In this document: one piece after another, positions 1-5,598 of the stretch
Numbering within the stretch: the first letter of the stretch is position 1
Layout of the letters: each line of letters begins with the position of its first letter
Source of the DNA: Saprospiraceae bacterium UBA7687
GTDB lineage: Bacteria > Bacteroidota > Bacteroidia > Chitinophagales > Saprospiraceae
Assembly: GCA_002482845.1 (NCBI GenBank)
Contig: DLGT01000175.1
Span: forward strand, 1 to 5,638
DNA length: 5,638 nt
Direction: 5' to 3'
The notes under the pieces: generated by a model
What the model was told of the DNA's origin: nothing
The model's input: the letters and a program-made list of their open reading frames with translations, nothing else
Database searches by the model: none
Translations under genes and position numbers: made by a program

Positions 1-237
1 TGCGTGGATTTTATAATTTCCAGCCTCCAAATCTGGGAAAGTAAATTCCCCTGACGCATTTGTGACTGTAGAAACTACCGACCCGGCATCATTTATTGCG
101 TCAACCGTTATTCCGTCAAGTGCATGGTCATTAATGCATTTTAGTTCACCACTCAAACTAGTTGTAATGGTACTTTCTTCTTGTTTAGCACAAGAGAAGA
201 AGCCAATCATCATAAAGATTAATAAAACATTTTTCAT
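1..237 (-). CDS. Lipoprotein with carboxypeptidase-regulatory-like (Cna-B-type) domain, N-terminal part only
   Basis: The minus strand is open from an ATG at 237 to the left edge, giving the first 79 residues of a longer protein. Residues 1-15 are a short charged start (MKN) and a hydrophobic stretch. It ends in GFFSC, with Cys16 as the likely lipidated residue, although the lipobox is not the strict LxxC form. The Cys is followed by AKQEES, a Lys/Glu-rich start that resembles the surface-export signal described for Bacteroidota lipoproteins; that resemblance is an inference. From about residue 28 the sequence reads as the start of a CarboxypepD_reg/Cna-B-type beta-sandwich: SGELKC, then TNASGEFTFPDLEAGNYKI at about 59-77. 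Such domains occur as spacers or repeats in secreted and outer-membrane proteins. The function of the whole protein cannot be told because the C-terminal part is missing. No Shine-Dalgarno sequence precedes the ATG. Confidence 0.8.
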   Translation of the reverse strand, partial: MKNVLLIFMMIGFFSCAKQEESTITTSLSGELKCINDHALDGITVDAINDAGSVVSTVTNASGEFTFPDLEAGNYKIHA

Positions 238-295
238 TGGTAAAAATTTAATTGAATTAAAAATAAATATCCTTTCAAATACCAAGTAACCTTTT

Positions 296-312
296 TGCAA
301 CTTTTCGTTGCA
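296..312. repeat. Small perfect inverted repeat upstream of the lipoprotein gene
   Basis: TGCAAC, a 5-base loop TTTTC, then GTTGCA form a perfect 6-bp stem about 60 bases upstream of the lipoprotein start codon. It would lie in the leader or promoter region of that minus-strand gene. It might be an operator or a leader hairpin; neither is shown by the sequence alone. Confidence 0.35.
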
Positions 313-746
313 TGGAGACACATTTATTTTTCATTTTACTGTTTTTATTATTGGGATGACTTTTATTTATGTGAAGATTTTATATTTTTGAATGATTTAT
401 CTTTAACTTACACATACAGTTTTCATCAAAGAAAATCATTTCCTATAAGCGCTTAGATCATTTCTAATCTGATGCGTACAAATTCTCTTGTACCGTGCCT
501 AGATTCGCCGAGAGCAATTGTTTTTTGGTTGAAATATCAGTAATCTCCTGCTTCAATTCTTTATCGATAGGAAAACAATTGTCAAGTTTCATTTGAGTAT
601 GACTAGGAAACATAATATTTGCCACGTTTAAGTATACAAAAACTAATGAGTGCCTTTTTGTAAACTTCAAAGAATGCAAAAATAACAACATGTCTATGTC
701 AATTCTTTTAATTGATTAATCCACAAAATTACATCAATAGACAAGT

Positions 747-770
747 AAAAATGATAGTGATTTATCACTA
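747..770 (-). terminator. Likely intrinsic terminator of the LuxR-type regulator gene
   Basis: Read on the minus strand, TAGTGAT, a 2-base loop and ATCACTA form a perfect 7-bp stem (755-770). A T-rich tail follows three bases later (751-747). It starts about 9 bases beyond the regulator's stop codon, where a terminator is expected. The stem is AT-rich (2 GC pairs in 7), so termination may be weak. A symmetrical protein-binding site is the alternative. Confidence 0.5.
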
Positions 771-778
771 ATCACATA

Positions 779-1591
779 TTATAAATTCATAGCTTTAATC
801 ACCAATTCGGCTGATGATTGTACACCGAATTTTTTCAATAATCGCTGTCTGTGATTATCCACCGTATTTTTTGTAATACCCAGTATATCAGCGATTTGTT
901 TGCTCGCTTTTCCTTGACTTAGCAGACCGATGATTTCTTTTTCTCTTTGGCTTGTATTAGGGTAGGGCTTTTCTATCCATTGTTGGTCTGTGGATGAATA
1001 ATAAGTAAATAATTGTTTGTCGGACATGGTAGCATCTAGCACAGTCATAATGGATGTTACGTCTGGTTTCATAAGATGATCTACATTAGTGTAGAGCACC
1101 ATGCCATAAAGTAATTGATCATTTTCGTCAAAATAAAGAGCTGGATATTGAATACTATTCCATTTGTATTCATTGTCATCATTCATTATTCTGGCATACA
1201 TGGTGAAGTTAAAGTTCTTGCGTTGATCAGGAGCTAAACTAAATATTTTTGGGAAAATGATTGCAATGTAGGTCATAATCGAAAGCAAATCTTCATCTTT
1301 GTATCGGGAGAAAAATATTTCAGGGCTTGTTGCTACAAGTTCTTCCGCAGTCATAGATGTCATTTTTTTAACAGAACCCTCCACCATTAGAATTTTAGGA
1401 AATGGTTGTGTATTCAGAAATATTTGCCAGTAGTACTCACCTAGGACTAGTTTGGGAATCGTCTCAATGTAGGGTTTAAAAAATTGATATATTTGATTTT
1501 CATCATCGGTCACATGACTTCTTGTCTCTTCCCAAAGTTCATAAAATCTTTGTTGGGTGATGGTTTCTATTTGAAGATTTTGATGATTCAT
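779..1591 (-). CDS. LuxR-family transcriptional regulator with PAS-like N-terminal sensor domain
   Basis: This 270-residue protein is complete. The C-terminus (about 211-268) is a LuxR/GerE helix-turn-helix domain: SQREKEIIGLLSQGKASKQI, then LGITKNTVDNHRQRLLKKFG with the family's T-V-D-N-H recognition helix, ending AELVIKAMNL. Before it, about residues 60-175 look like one PAS fold. SMTAEELVATSPEIFFSRYK resembles the early PAS helices, and FTMYARIMNDDNEYKW followed by YFDENDQLLYGMVLYTNVDHL matches the closing strands. There is no receiver domain and no visible transmembrane segment, so this is probably a cytoplasmic one-component regulator with an unknown signal. The start at 1591 is the only reasonable ATG; no Shine-Dalgarno sequence is seen. 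It is transcribed divergently from the DJ-1-like gene, with 397 bases between them. Family assignment of the DNA-binding domain is secure; the PAS call is by appearance. Confidence 0.9.
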   Translation of the reverse strand: MNHQNLQIETITQQRFYELWEETRSHVTDDENQIYQFFKPYIETIPKLVLGEYYWQIFLNTQPFPKILMVEGSVKKMTSMTAEELVATSPEIFFSRYKDEDLLSIMTYIAIIFPKIFSLAPDQRKNFNFTMYARIMNDDNEYKWNSIQYPALYFDENDQLLYGMVLYTNVDHLMKPDVTSIMTVLDATMSDKQLFTYYSSTDQQWIEKPYPNTSQREKEIIGLLSQGKASKQIADILGITKNTVDNHRQRLLKKFGVQSSAELVIKAMNL

Positions 1592-1656
1592 GTTGTTGAT
1601 TTTTAGTTCAAATTATAAAAAATGATGTAAGTTAAAATATTTTTTATTAATTTGAT

Positions 1657-1681
1657 TTTTGAATCTAAAATTTTGAATCTA
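1657..1681. repeat. 11-bp direct repeat TTTTGAATCTA, two copies, 14-bp period
   Basis: TTTTGAATCTA occurs at 1657-1667 and again at 1671-1681, separated by AAA. It lies 66-90 bases upstream of the regulator start codon, in its presumed promoter. Tandem half-sites are a common operator form, but the surrounding DNA is so AT-rich that chance cannot be excluded. Confidence 0.4.
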
Positions 1682-1965
1682 TTCCGAAAAAAATAATAGT
1701 ACGTTAATCAAGTATTTTTTTGCAACCTGAAGGGAAATTTTTGATTTTCAATGTAGTATAGATACATGTTGAAAAAGGCAAATGTTCATTCTGAAACGAA
1801 CCTTAATGCTTTTGTGAATTTCAGCAGACCTTAACTACTTAAGTTTTGCCTTAACATTACACGAAAACTATAACTCATTTCATTAATTGTGTAATGGCTT
1901 GGACATGATAAACACTCACCTTTGCGAAGTTGTAACAATAGTATTATAACACAAAATATTTGTTA

Positions 1966-1978
1966 TTAGAAATTCTAA
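1966..1978. promoter_or_regulatory. Perfect dyad TTAGAA-A-TTCTAA before the DJ-1-like gene
   Basis: Six-base arms with a one-base centre form a perfect palindrome ending 10 bases before the ATG at 1989. Its position just downstream of a possible -7 element would suit a repressor operator. The arms are AT-rich, so the support is modest. Confidence 0.35.
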
Positions 1979-1988
1979 AATAAATCAA

Positions 1989-2681
1989 ATGAAAATATTA
2001 ATTGTATTGACTTCCCATAGTGCATTGGGAGATACAGGTCAAAAAACAGGGTTTTGGGTTGAAGAATTTGCAGCACCTTATTATGTTTTGGCAGATGCAG
2101 GAGCTGATATCACCATTGCATCACCCAAAGGAGGACAGCCACCTGTAGATCCTAAAAGTGAAGTGGCCGAAGCTCAGACACCATCCACGGAGAGATTTTA
2201 CAAAGATAGTGTATTGATCGATAAAGTAGCACATTCCTTAAAACTCAGCGATATAAAGCATGATGATTTTGATGCGGTTTTTTATCCAGGAGGTCATGGT
2301 CCTTTATGGGATTTAGCTACTGATACCACTTCGATAAAATTGATAGAAGCATTTTACAATCATCAAAAACCTATCGCTTTTGTCTGTCATGCACCTGCTG
2401 CTTTGGTGAATGCAAAAGCAGAAAATGGCCAGCCGCTCGTTAAAGGAAAACATCTGACTAGTTTTTCAAATTCAGAAGAAGAAGCAGTCCAACTTACCAA
2501 AATTGTTCCGTTTTTACTGGCGGATGAATTAGTAAAACATGGTGCACATTATTCGAAAGGGGATGATTGGGCATCCTATACACAGCAAGATGGCTTGTTG
2601 ATCACAGGACAAAATCCTGCATCATCAGAAGCCGTGGCAGACTTGCTTTTAAAAACATTGAAGGGAGAGAAAGCAAAATAA
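1989..2681 (+). CDS. DJ-1/PfpI superfamily protein, Hsp31/glyoxalase III-like
   Basis: The 230-residue protein covers the full class I glutamine-amidotransferase-like fold. KTGFWVEEFAAPYYVL (19-34) carries the conserved acidic residue of the active site (Glu25 or Glu26). ASPKGGQPPVDPKS (44-57) is typical of the Hsp31-like branch. FDAVFYPGGHGPLWDLA (94-110) precedes the nucleophile elbow FVCHAPAAL (131-139), where Cys133 is the expected catalytic residue and His134 its neighbour. The C-terminal part (about 155-222: LTSFSNSEEEA, DGLLITGQNPASSEAVADLL) also fits the family. Relatives act as glutathione-independent glyoxalases that convert methylglyoxal to lactate, or as protein-repair and stress proteins; which applies here is not shown. 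The protein lacks a signal peptide and should be cytoplasmic. It appears to be a single-gene unit: divergent from the regulator upstream and followed by a terminator-like hairpin. No Shine-Dalgarno sequence is seen. Confidence 0.92.
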   Translation: MKILIVLTSHSALGDTGQKTGFWVEEFAAPYYVLADAGADITIASPKGGQPPVDPKSEVAEAQTPSTERFYKDSVLIDKVAHSLKLSDIKHDDFDAVFYPGGHGPLWDLATDTTSIKLIEAFYNHQKPIAFVCHAPAALVNAKAENGQPLVKGKHLTSFSNSEEEAVQLTKIVPFLLADELVKHGAHYSKGDDWASYTQQDGLLITGQNPASSEAVADLLLKTLKGEKAK

Positions 2682-2747
2682 TAGGCAAATCTGGTTATTG
2701 TTTTTTAGTGTCGATAAGCATTATTTAGATGGTCAGTTATATTACCC

Positions 2748-2771
2748 AATCTAAAGCGGTTAGATTTTTTT
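2748..2771 (+). terminator. Likely intrinsic terminator after the DJ-1-like gene
   Basis: AATCTAA (2748-2754), loop AGCGG and TTAGATT (2760-2766) make a perfect 7-bp stem followed by five more T residues (2767-2771). It lies 67 bases beyond the stop codon and upstream of the next promoter, separating the two transcription units. The stem holds only one GC pair, so it may be weak. Confidence 0.55.
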
Positions 2772-2842
2772 CGAAACATTTGGTTGTAAGTTATTGCTAG
2801 CAATGATAGTAAACATATATTCAAAATTACTAATCACCTAGC

Positions 2843-2871
2843 TTTGTATCATAAATAGTGTGCTATATTTG
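2843..2871 (+). promoter_or_regulatory. Bacteroidota-type promoter for the SOUL-peroxiredoxin-lipocalin operon
   Basis: TTTG at 2843-2846 and TATATTTG at 2864-2871 match the -33 (TTTG) and -7 (TAnnTTTG) elements known for the phylum's main sigma factor, with a 17-base spacer. The -7 match is complete. Transcription would start near 2877, leaving a leader of about 27 bases before the ATG at 2904. This is the clearest promoter in the window. Confidence 0.65.
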
Positions 2872-2903
2872 TCTATCGTAAAAGATCAAGATTTTAAAGT
2901 ATC

Positions 2904-3506
2904 ATGAAAGTATTTCTCATCATCATCATTATTCTAGTTGGAATAGTAGTCATATTTCAAATATACACCACGATGGCAAGTAGTAAAACAGAAACTCAGT
3001 CCTACAAAGTGATTCGAGTAGAAAAACTATTCGAAATAAGGTACTATCCAGCTACTATTATGGCTAAGATCACTTCCACATCAAAATCTTATCGTGACTT
3101 AGGTTCTTCAGGGTTTAGTAAATTGGCAAAATATATTTTTGGTGGCAACAGCGAGAATAAACAAATAGCCATGACATCTCCTGTTCATATGGAAATTGGT
3201 GACACTTTATCCACTATGGCATTCGTCATGCCTTCTCATTTTAAGAAAGACGACTTACCAAACCCTAATAACACTGATATTGTCATTGAGACAACTGAAC
3301 CTGAATATGTAGCTGTCGTACAATTTGGCGGTTTTGCGGATACCAAGAGCATTGATCGACATAAGGTCATACTTGAAAATGCTTTAAAAGATCTAGGTCT
3401 CACTTATTATGGTCATTTTCGTTTTTTGGGTTACAATCCACCTTTTCAGCTTTTTGGAAGAAGGAATGAAGTCATTATAGCCTTGGATACTAATAATTTC
3501 AAGTAA
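2904..3506 (+). CDS. SOUL family heme-binding protein, membrane-anchored
   Basis: The 200-residue protein begins with KVFLIIIIILVGIVVIFQIY (2-21), an uncleaved signal anchor or signal peptide, so the rest probably lies outside the cytoplasm. The remainder is a SOUL/HBP domain: YKVIRVEKLFEIRYYPATIM (34-53), where the family has its usual 'feiR.Y' strand. It continues with GSSGFSKLAKYIFGGN (68-82), the hallmark IAMTSPVHM (88-96), FVMPS (107-111) and the C-terminal YNPPFQLFGRRNEV (177-190). Animal members bind heme or porphyrins; the function of bacterial members is poorly defined, so tetrapyrrole binding here is an inference from family. The gene heads a probable operon with a peroxiredoxin starting 24 bases after its stop, which is compatible with handling redox-active heme. 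Length and motifs are complete, with no sign of damage. Confidence 0.92.
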   Translation: MKVFLIIIIILVGIVVIFQIYTTMASSKTETQSYKVIRVEKLFEIRYYPATIMAKITSTSKSYRDLGSSGFSKLAKYIFGGNSENKQIAMTSPVHMEIGDTLSTMAFVMPSHFKKDDLPNPNNTDIVIETTEPEYVAVVQFGGFADTKSIDRHKVILENALKDLGLTYYGHFRFLGYNPPFQLFGRRNEVIIALDTNNFK

Positions 3507-3530
3507 CAACATCAATAAAAAAATAAGATC

Positions 3531-4250
3531 ATGGAACCAATTGTAGAACAAATAGTGGCAATGCCAAGAATTGGTGATAAAGCACCTGAATTTAATGCCA
3601 TTACTACGCAGGGCGACATTCATTTTCCATCAGATTATAGTGGGAAATGGATCATTTTATTTAGCCATCCAGCCGACTTTACGCCAGTATGTACATCAGA
3701 GTTTATGACTTTCGCCAGTATGCAGGATGAGTTTACTGCATTGAATACCCAATTAGTAGGTTTGTCCATCGATGGCTTATATAGCCACATTGCTTGGTTG
3801 CGTACGATTAAGGAAAAAATAGAATTTAAAGGAATGAAGAACGTAGAAGTTACTTTTCCTTTGATAGAAGATATATCCATGTCGGTAGCTAAAAAATATG
3901 GGATGATTCAGCCAGGCGAAAGTACAACTAAAGCGGTCAGAGCCGTTTTTTTTATTGATCCTAAGTCGATGATAAGAGCCATGATTTATTATCCGATTTC
4001 ATTAGGAAGAAATTTTGATGAGATAAAAAGAGTCATTATAGCATTACAAACAGCAGATGCCTTCAACATAGCAACACCTGCCGATTGGAAGCCTGGAGAT
4101 GATGTCATTGTACCCACTGCAGGTTCATGTGGTATCGCCAAAGACAGAATGGAAACGAAGCAAGAAGGCATAACTTGCCATGATTGGTTTTTTTGTACAA
4201 AACCACTGTCAAGGGAACAAGTTAACCATCCTAAAATAACTAAAGCATGA
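3531..4250 (+). CDS. Peroxiredoxin, Prx6-type, with C-terminal cysteine tail
   Basis: This 239-residue thiol peroxidase reduces hydrogen peroxide and organic hydroperoxides. The active-site motif is PADFTPVC (47-54), with Cys54 the peroxidatic residue, Thr51 its partner and Arg137 (TKAVRAVF) the expected third catalytic residue. The long C-terminal domain (TPADWKPGDDVIVP, 182-195) places it in the Prx6 group rather than the short AhpC group. It carries three further cysteines: Cys200 (GSCGIA), Cys216 and Cys222 in CHDWFFC. A C-x5-C pair at this place is known from archaeal Prx6-group enzymes, where the first of the pair resolves the peroxidatic Cys, so this is likely a 2-Cys mechanism. There is no signal peptide, so it should be cytoplasmic. 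Met11 (3561) is a possible alternative start, but Met1 has normal spacing after the SOUL gene. Its stop overlaps the lipocalin start (ATGA). Confidence 0.95.
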   Translation: MEPIVEQIVAMPRIGDKAPEFNAITTQGDIHFPSDYSGKWIILFSHPADFTPVCTSEFMTFASMQDEFTALNTQLVGLSIDGLYSHIAWLRTIKEKIEFKGMKNVEVTFPLIEDISMSVAKKYGMIQPGESTTKAVRAVFFIDPKSMIRAMIYYPISLGRNFDEIKRVIIALQTADAFNIATPADWKPGDDVIVPTAGSCGIAKDRMETKQEGITCHDWFFCTKPLSREQVNHPKITKA

Positions 4251-4783
4251 AAACAAAAGCCCAAGAGCAACATTGGATGCTTGTGACTTTATTTTTCTTA
4301 ATGCTAACATCATGTGCTATGTCCCAAACTTTACAAACCGTACCCTTTGTTGATTTGAATAAATATGCTGGAAAGTGGTATGAAATTGCTTCCATCCCAC
4401 AGTTTTTTCAAAAAGGATGCCATGGTACTACCGCAGAATATACATTAACAGATAAGGGATATGTGATTGTTGAAAATCGATGCAATAAAGACAGTATCCA
4501 TGGTAAACAAACGTCTATTAAAGGCAAAGCATTTGTAGTGGAGAACAGTGGAAATGCTAAACTTAAAGTGCAATTTTTTTGGCCATTTAAAGGTAAATAT
4601 TGGATAATTGATTTGGCTGATGATTATAGTTACGCCGTTGTAGGAAACCCAAACAGAAAATCGTTGTGGATACTTTCTAGAACACCTATGATGAATGACA
4701 TCACTTATCAACAAATCATTTCCAGCATAAAAGAAAAGGGATTTGACATTTCAAAAATTGTACTTACTAATCAAAAGTATTAA
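4247..4783 (+). CDS. blc: Lipocalin family lipoprotein, Blc-like
   Basis: The 178-residue protein has a lipoprotein signal: KTKAQ start, hydrophobic MLVTLFFLML, and lipobox LTSC with Cys23 lipidated. The mature part is a bacterial lipocalin of the Blc/apolipoprotein D type. LNKYAGKWYEIASIPQFFQK (37-56) holds the GxWYEIA first motif. FFWPFKGKYWIIDLADDYSYAVVG (110-133) follows, and NRKSLWILSRTP (136-147) is the last conserved block, almost as in E. coli Blc. Cys58 and Cys79 could form a disulfide, which would fit an extracytoplasmic site. Blc binds fatty acids or lysophospholipids at the outer membrane and is tied to envelope stress. The start overlaps the peroxiredoxin stop by 4 bases, indicating translational coupling. 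Met11 (4277) is an alternative start, but it would lose the basic residues of the signal peptide. The symbol rests on family resemblance. Confidence 0.93.
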   Translation: MKTKAQEQHWMLVTLFFLMLTSCAMSQTLQTVPFVDLNKYAGKWYEIASIPQFFQKGCHGTTAEYTLTDKGYVIVENRCNKDSIHGKQTSIKGKAFVVENSGNAKLKVQFFWPFKGKYWIIDLADDYSYAVVGNPNRKSLWILSRTPMMNDITYQQIISSIKEKGFDISKIVLTNQKY

Positions 4784-4818
4784 ACCACTGGACGAATGGC
4801 TTACAAAAAGAGACATAA

Positions 4819-5533
4819 ATGGAAACTAAACCCATAATGATATTGGACGCAAAACCAGTAGTTACCAAAAAAGTAGTAGCTAAGGTAGTCAGCGCTGGCA
4901 AAGAATATAAAGCTGCAGACACCTTAATCACTGCCATGAAAGCTAGTACAGTAGCATTAAAAGCGGGTGAATTGTTATTCATCATTGGTCCGTCAAGTTC
5001 TGGCAAACCGACTTACTTTCTTTATTAAGTTGCGTGATATATCCGAGTTTTGGTGATATGTGGATCGACAATGAGAAAGTGAATGATTTAAGTGAAAGCA
5101 AACTGGCAGCCTTGCGGTTACTAAAAATCGGCTTTATTTTTCAGCGATTTAATTTAATAGCTCCACTTACAGCCTTAGAAAAAATGTAATGATGCCCTTA
5201 TTACTCCAAGGCATGAGTGATAAAGACGGGAAAGCAAAGGCCACTGCTGCATTGGAAAAAGTAGGAATGGGCGATAGAATGAAAAATCTTTCCAACGATC
5301 TGAGCGGTGGACAACAACAGCGAGTGGCTATTGGTAGGGCTTTGGTGACCAATCCAGAAATGATGCTGTGCGACGAACCTACAGCGTCGCTCGACCTTGC
5401 TAGTGCAGGCATCGTAATGAGAGAATTAAAAGGATTGGCAAAAACAAGGCAAAGCTGTTGCGGTCGTTACGCACGGCACGAGGCTAAGACCTTGCAAATG
5501 CTAGGTATTGGGCTTTTTTATTTTTTGGGATAG
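4819..5533 (+). pseudogene. ABC transporter ATP-binding protein (LolD/MacB/DevA-like), broken by several frameshifts
   Basis: The pieces add up to about 238 codons, a normal length for a LolD/MacB/DevA-type ATPase, but they lie in successive frames. Piece 1 (4819 to about 5013) runs KEYKAADTLITAMKAS, LKAGELLFIIG, then Walker A as GPSSSGKPT instead of GPSGSGKTT. The Thr/Ser after the Lys is thus Pro and the usual Gly is Ser. A missing base near 5014 shifts the frame; piece 2 (about 5016-5178) reads LLSLLSCVIYPSFGDMWID, then LAALRLLKIGFIFQRFNLIA with the Q-loop Gln at 5142-5144. A six-A run (5179-5184) appears two bases too long. Piece 3 (5186 to about 5445) has VMMPLLLQGM, signature LSGGQQQRVAIGRAL (from 5300) and intact Walker B LCDEPTASLD (Glu at 5375). 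A further shift near 5445 gives GKAVAVVTHGTRLRP with the H-loop His at 5472, where the family usually has THD. Another shift near 5492 is likely. As written the gene cannot make a working ATPase. It starts 35 bases after the lipocalin stop; no permease gene is visible. Sequence error near a contig end is the main alternative to real decay. Confidence 0.85.
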
Positions 5534-5555
5534 GTCCCCTTAGTTCCCAAGCCTG

Positions 5556-5570
5556 ACTCCCCTTAGGAGT
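5556..5570. repeat. Short hairpin and repeated TCCCCTTAG in the terminal intergenic stretch
   Basis: ACTCC, loop CCTTA and GGAGT form a perfect 5-bp stem just after the broken ABC gene. The 9-mer TCCCCTTAG occurs at 5535-5543 and again at 5558-5566, the second overlapping this stem. No T-run follows, so an intrinsic terminator is not well supported. The local C-rich composition differs from the rest of the window. Confidence 0.3.
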
Positions 5571-5598
5571 TTACACAAAGTATTCTACACTCCCTGCG

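Larger units (their letters stand above)
238..778. other. 541-base intergenic region with no convincing gene
   Basis: This AT-rich stretch lies between the lipoprotein gene and the 3' end of the LuxR-type regulator, both on the minus strand. It contains a 6-bp-stem hairpin (296-312), a terminator-like hairpin (747-770) and a 75-codon minus-strand ORF (464-691). I do not accept the ORF as a gene with confidence: its first 30 or so residues are low-complexity and hydrophobic. The last 40 or so residues (KELKQEITDIST...) look more protein-like and could be a gene remnant. No tRNA or other structured RNA was recognised. Confidence 0.5.
1592..1988. promoter_or_regulatory. Divergent intergenic region between the regulator and DJ-1-like genes
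   Basis: These 397 AT-rich bases must hold the promoters of both flanking genes. No strong TTTG/TAnnTTTG pair was found for either. The best candidate for the plus-strand gene is TTG at 1930-1932 with AATATTTG at 1955-1962 (22-base spacing), which departs from the -7 consensus at its first base. Possible protein-binding sites are an 11-bp direct repeat near the regulator (1657-1681), two CCTTAAC copies 20 bases apart (1829, 1849), a CATTA/TAATG dyad (1881-1896) and a TTAGAA/TTCTAA dyad (1966-1978). A 22-codon plus-strand ORF from 1766 was not accepted as a gene. Confidence 0.5.

Noticed and set aside
62..289. Plus-strand 75-codon ORF
   Set aside because: It is the antisense shadow of the lipoprotein gene, whose minus-strand frame shows a signal peptide and a recognisable domain.
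1766..1834. 22-codon plus-strand ORF (MLKKANVHSETN...)
   Set aside because: Too short to judge, with no ribosome-binding signal and no known small-protein family; it could arise by chance in AT-rich DNA.
2682..2715. Possible hairpin with AATAA/TTATT arms and a TTTTTT tail directly after the DJ-1-like stop
   Set aside because: Five AT-only pairs with a long loop make a poor stem; the hairpin at 2748-2771 is better.
3393..3880. Minus-strand ORFs of 76 and 81 codons under the SOUL and peroxiredoxin genes
   Set aside because: They lie opposite well-supported plus-strand genes and their translations show no domain.
3989..5006. Minus-strand ORFs of 94, 89 and 79 codons under peroxiredoxin, lipocalin and the ABC gene
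   Set aside because: Each overlaps a clear gene on the other strand and has no recognisable motif; the 79-codon one mirrors the start of the ABC ATPase.
5167..5412. Minus-strand 81-codon ORF opposite the ABC signature region
   Set aside because: The plus strand here encodes LSGGQQQ and DEPTASLD; the minus frame is a shadow.
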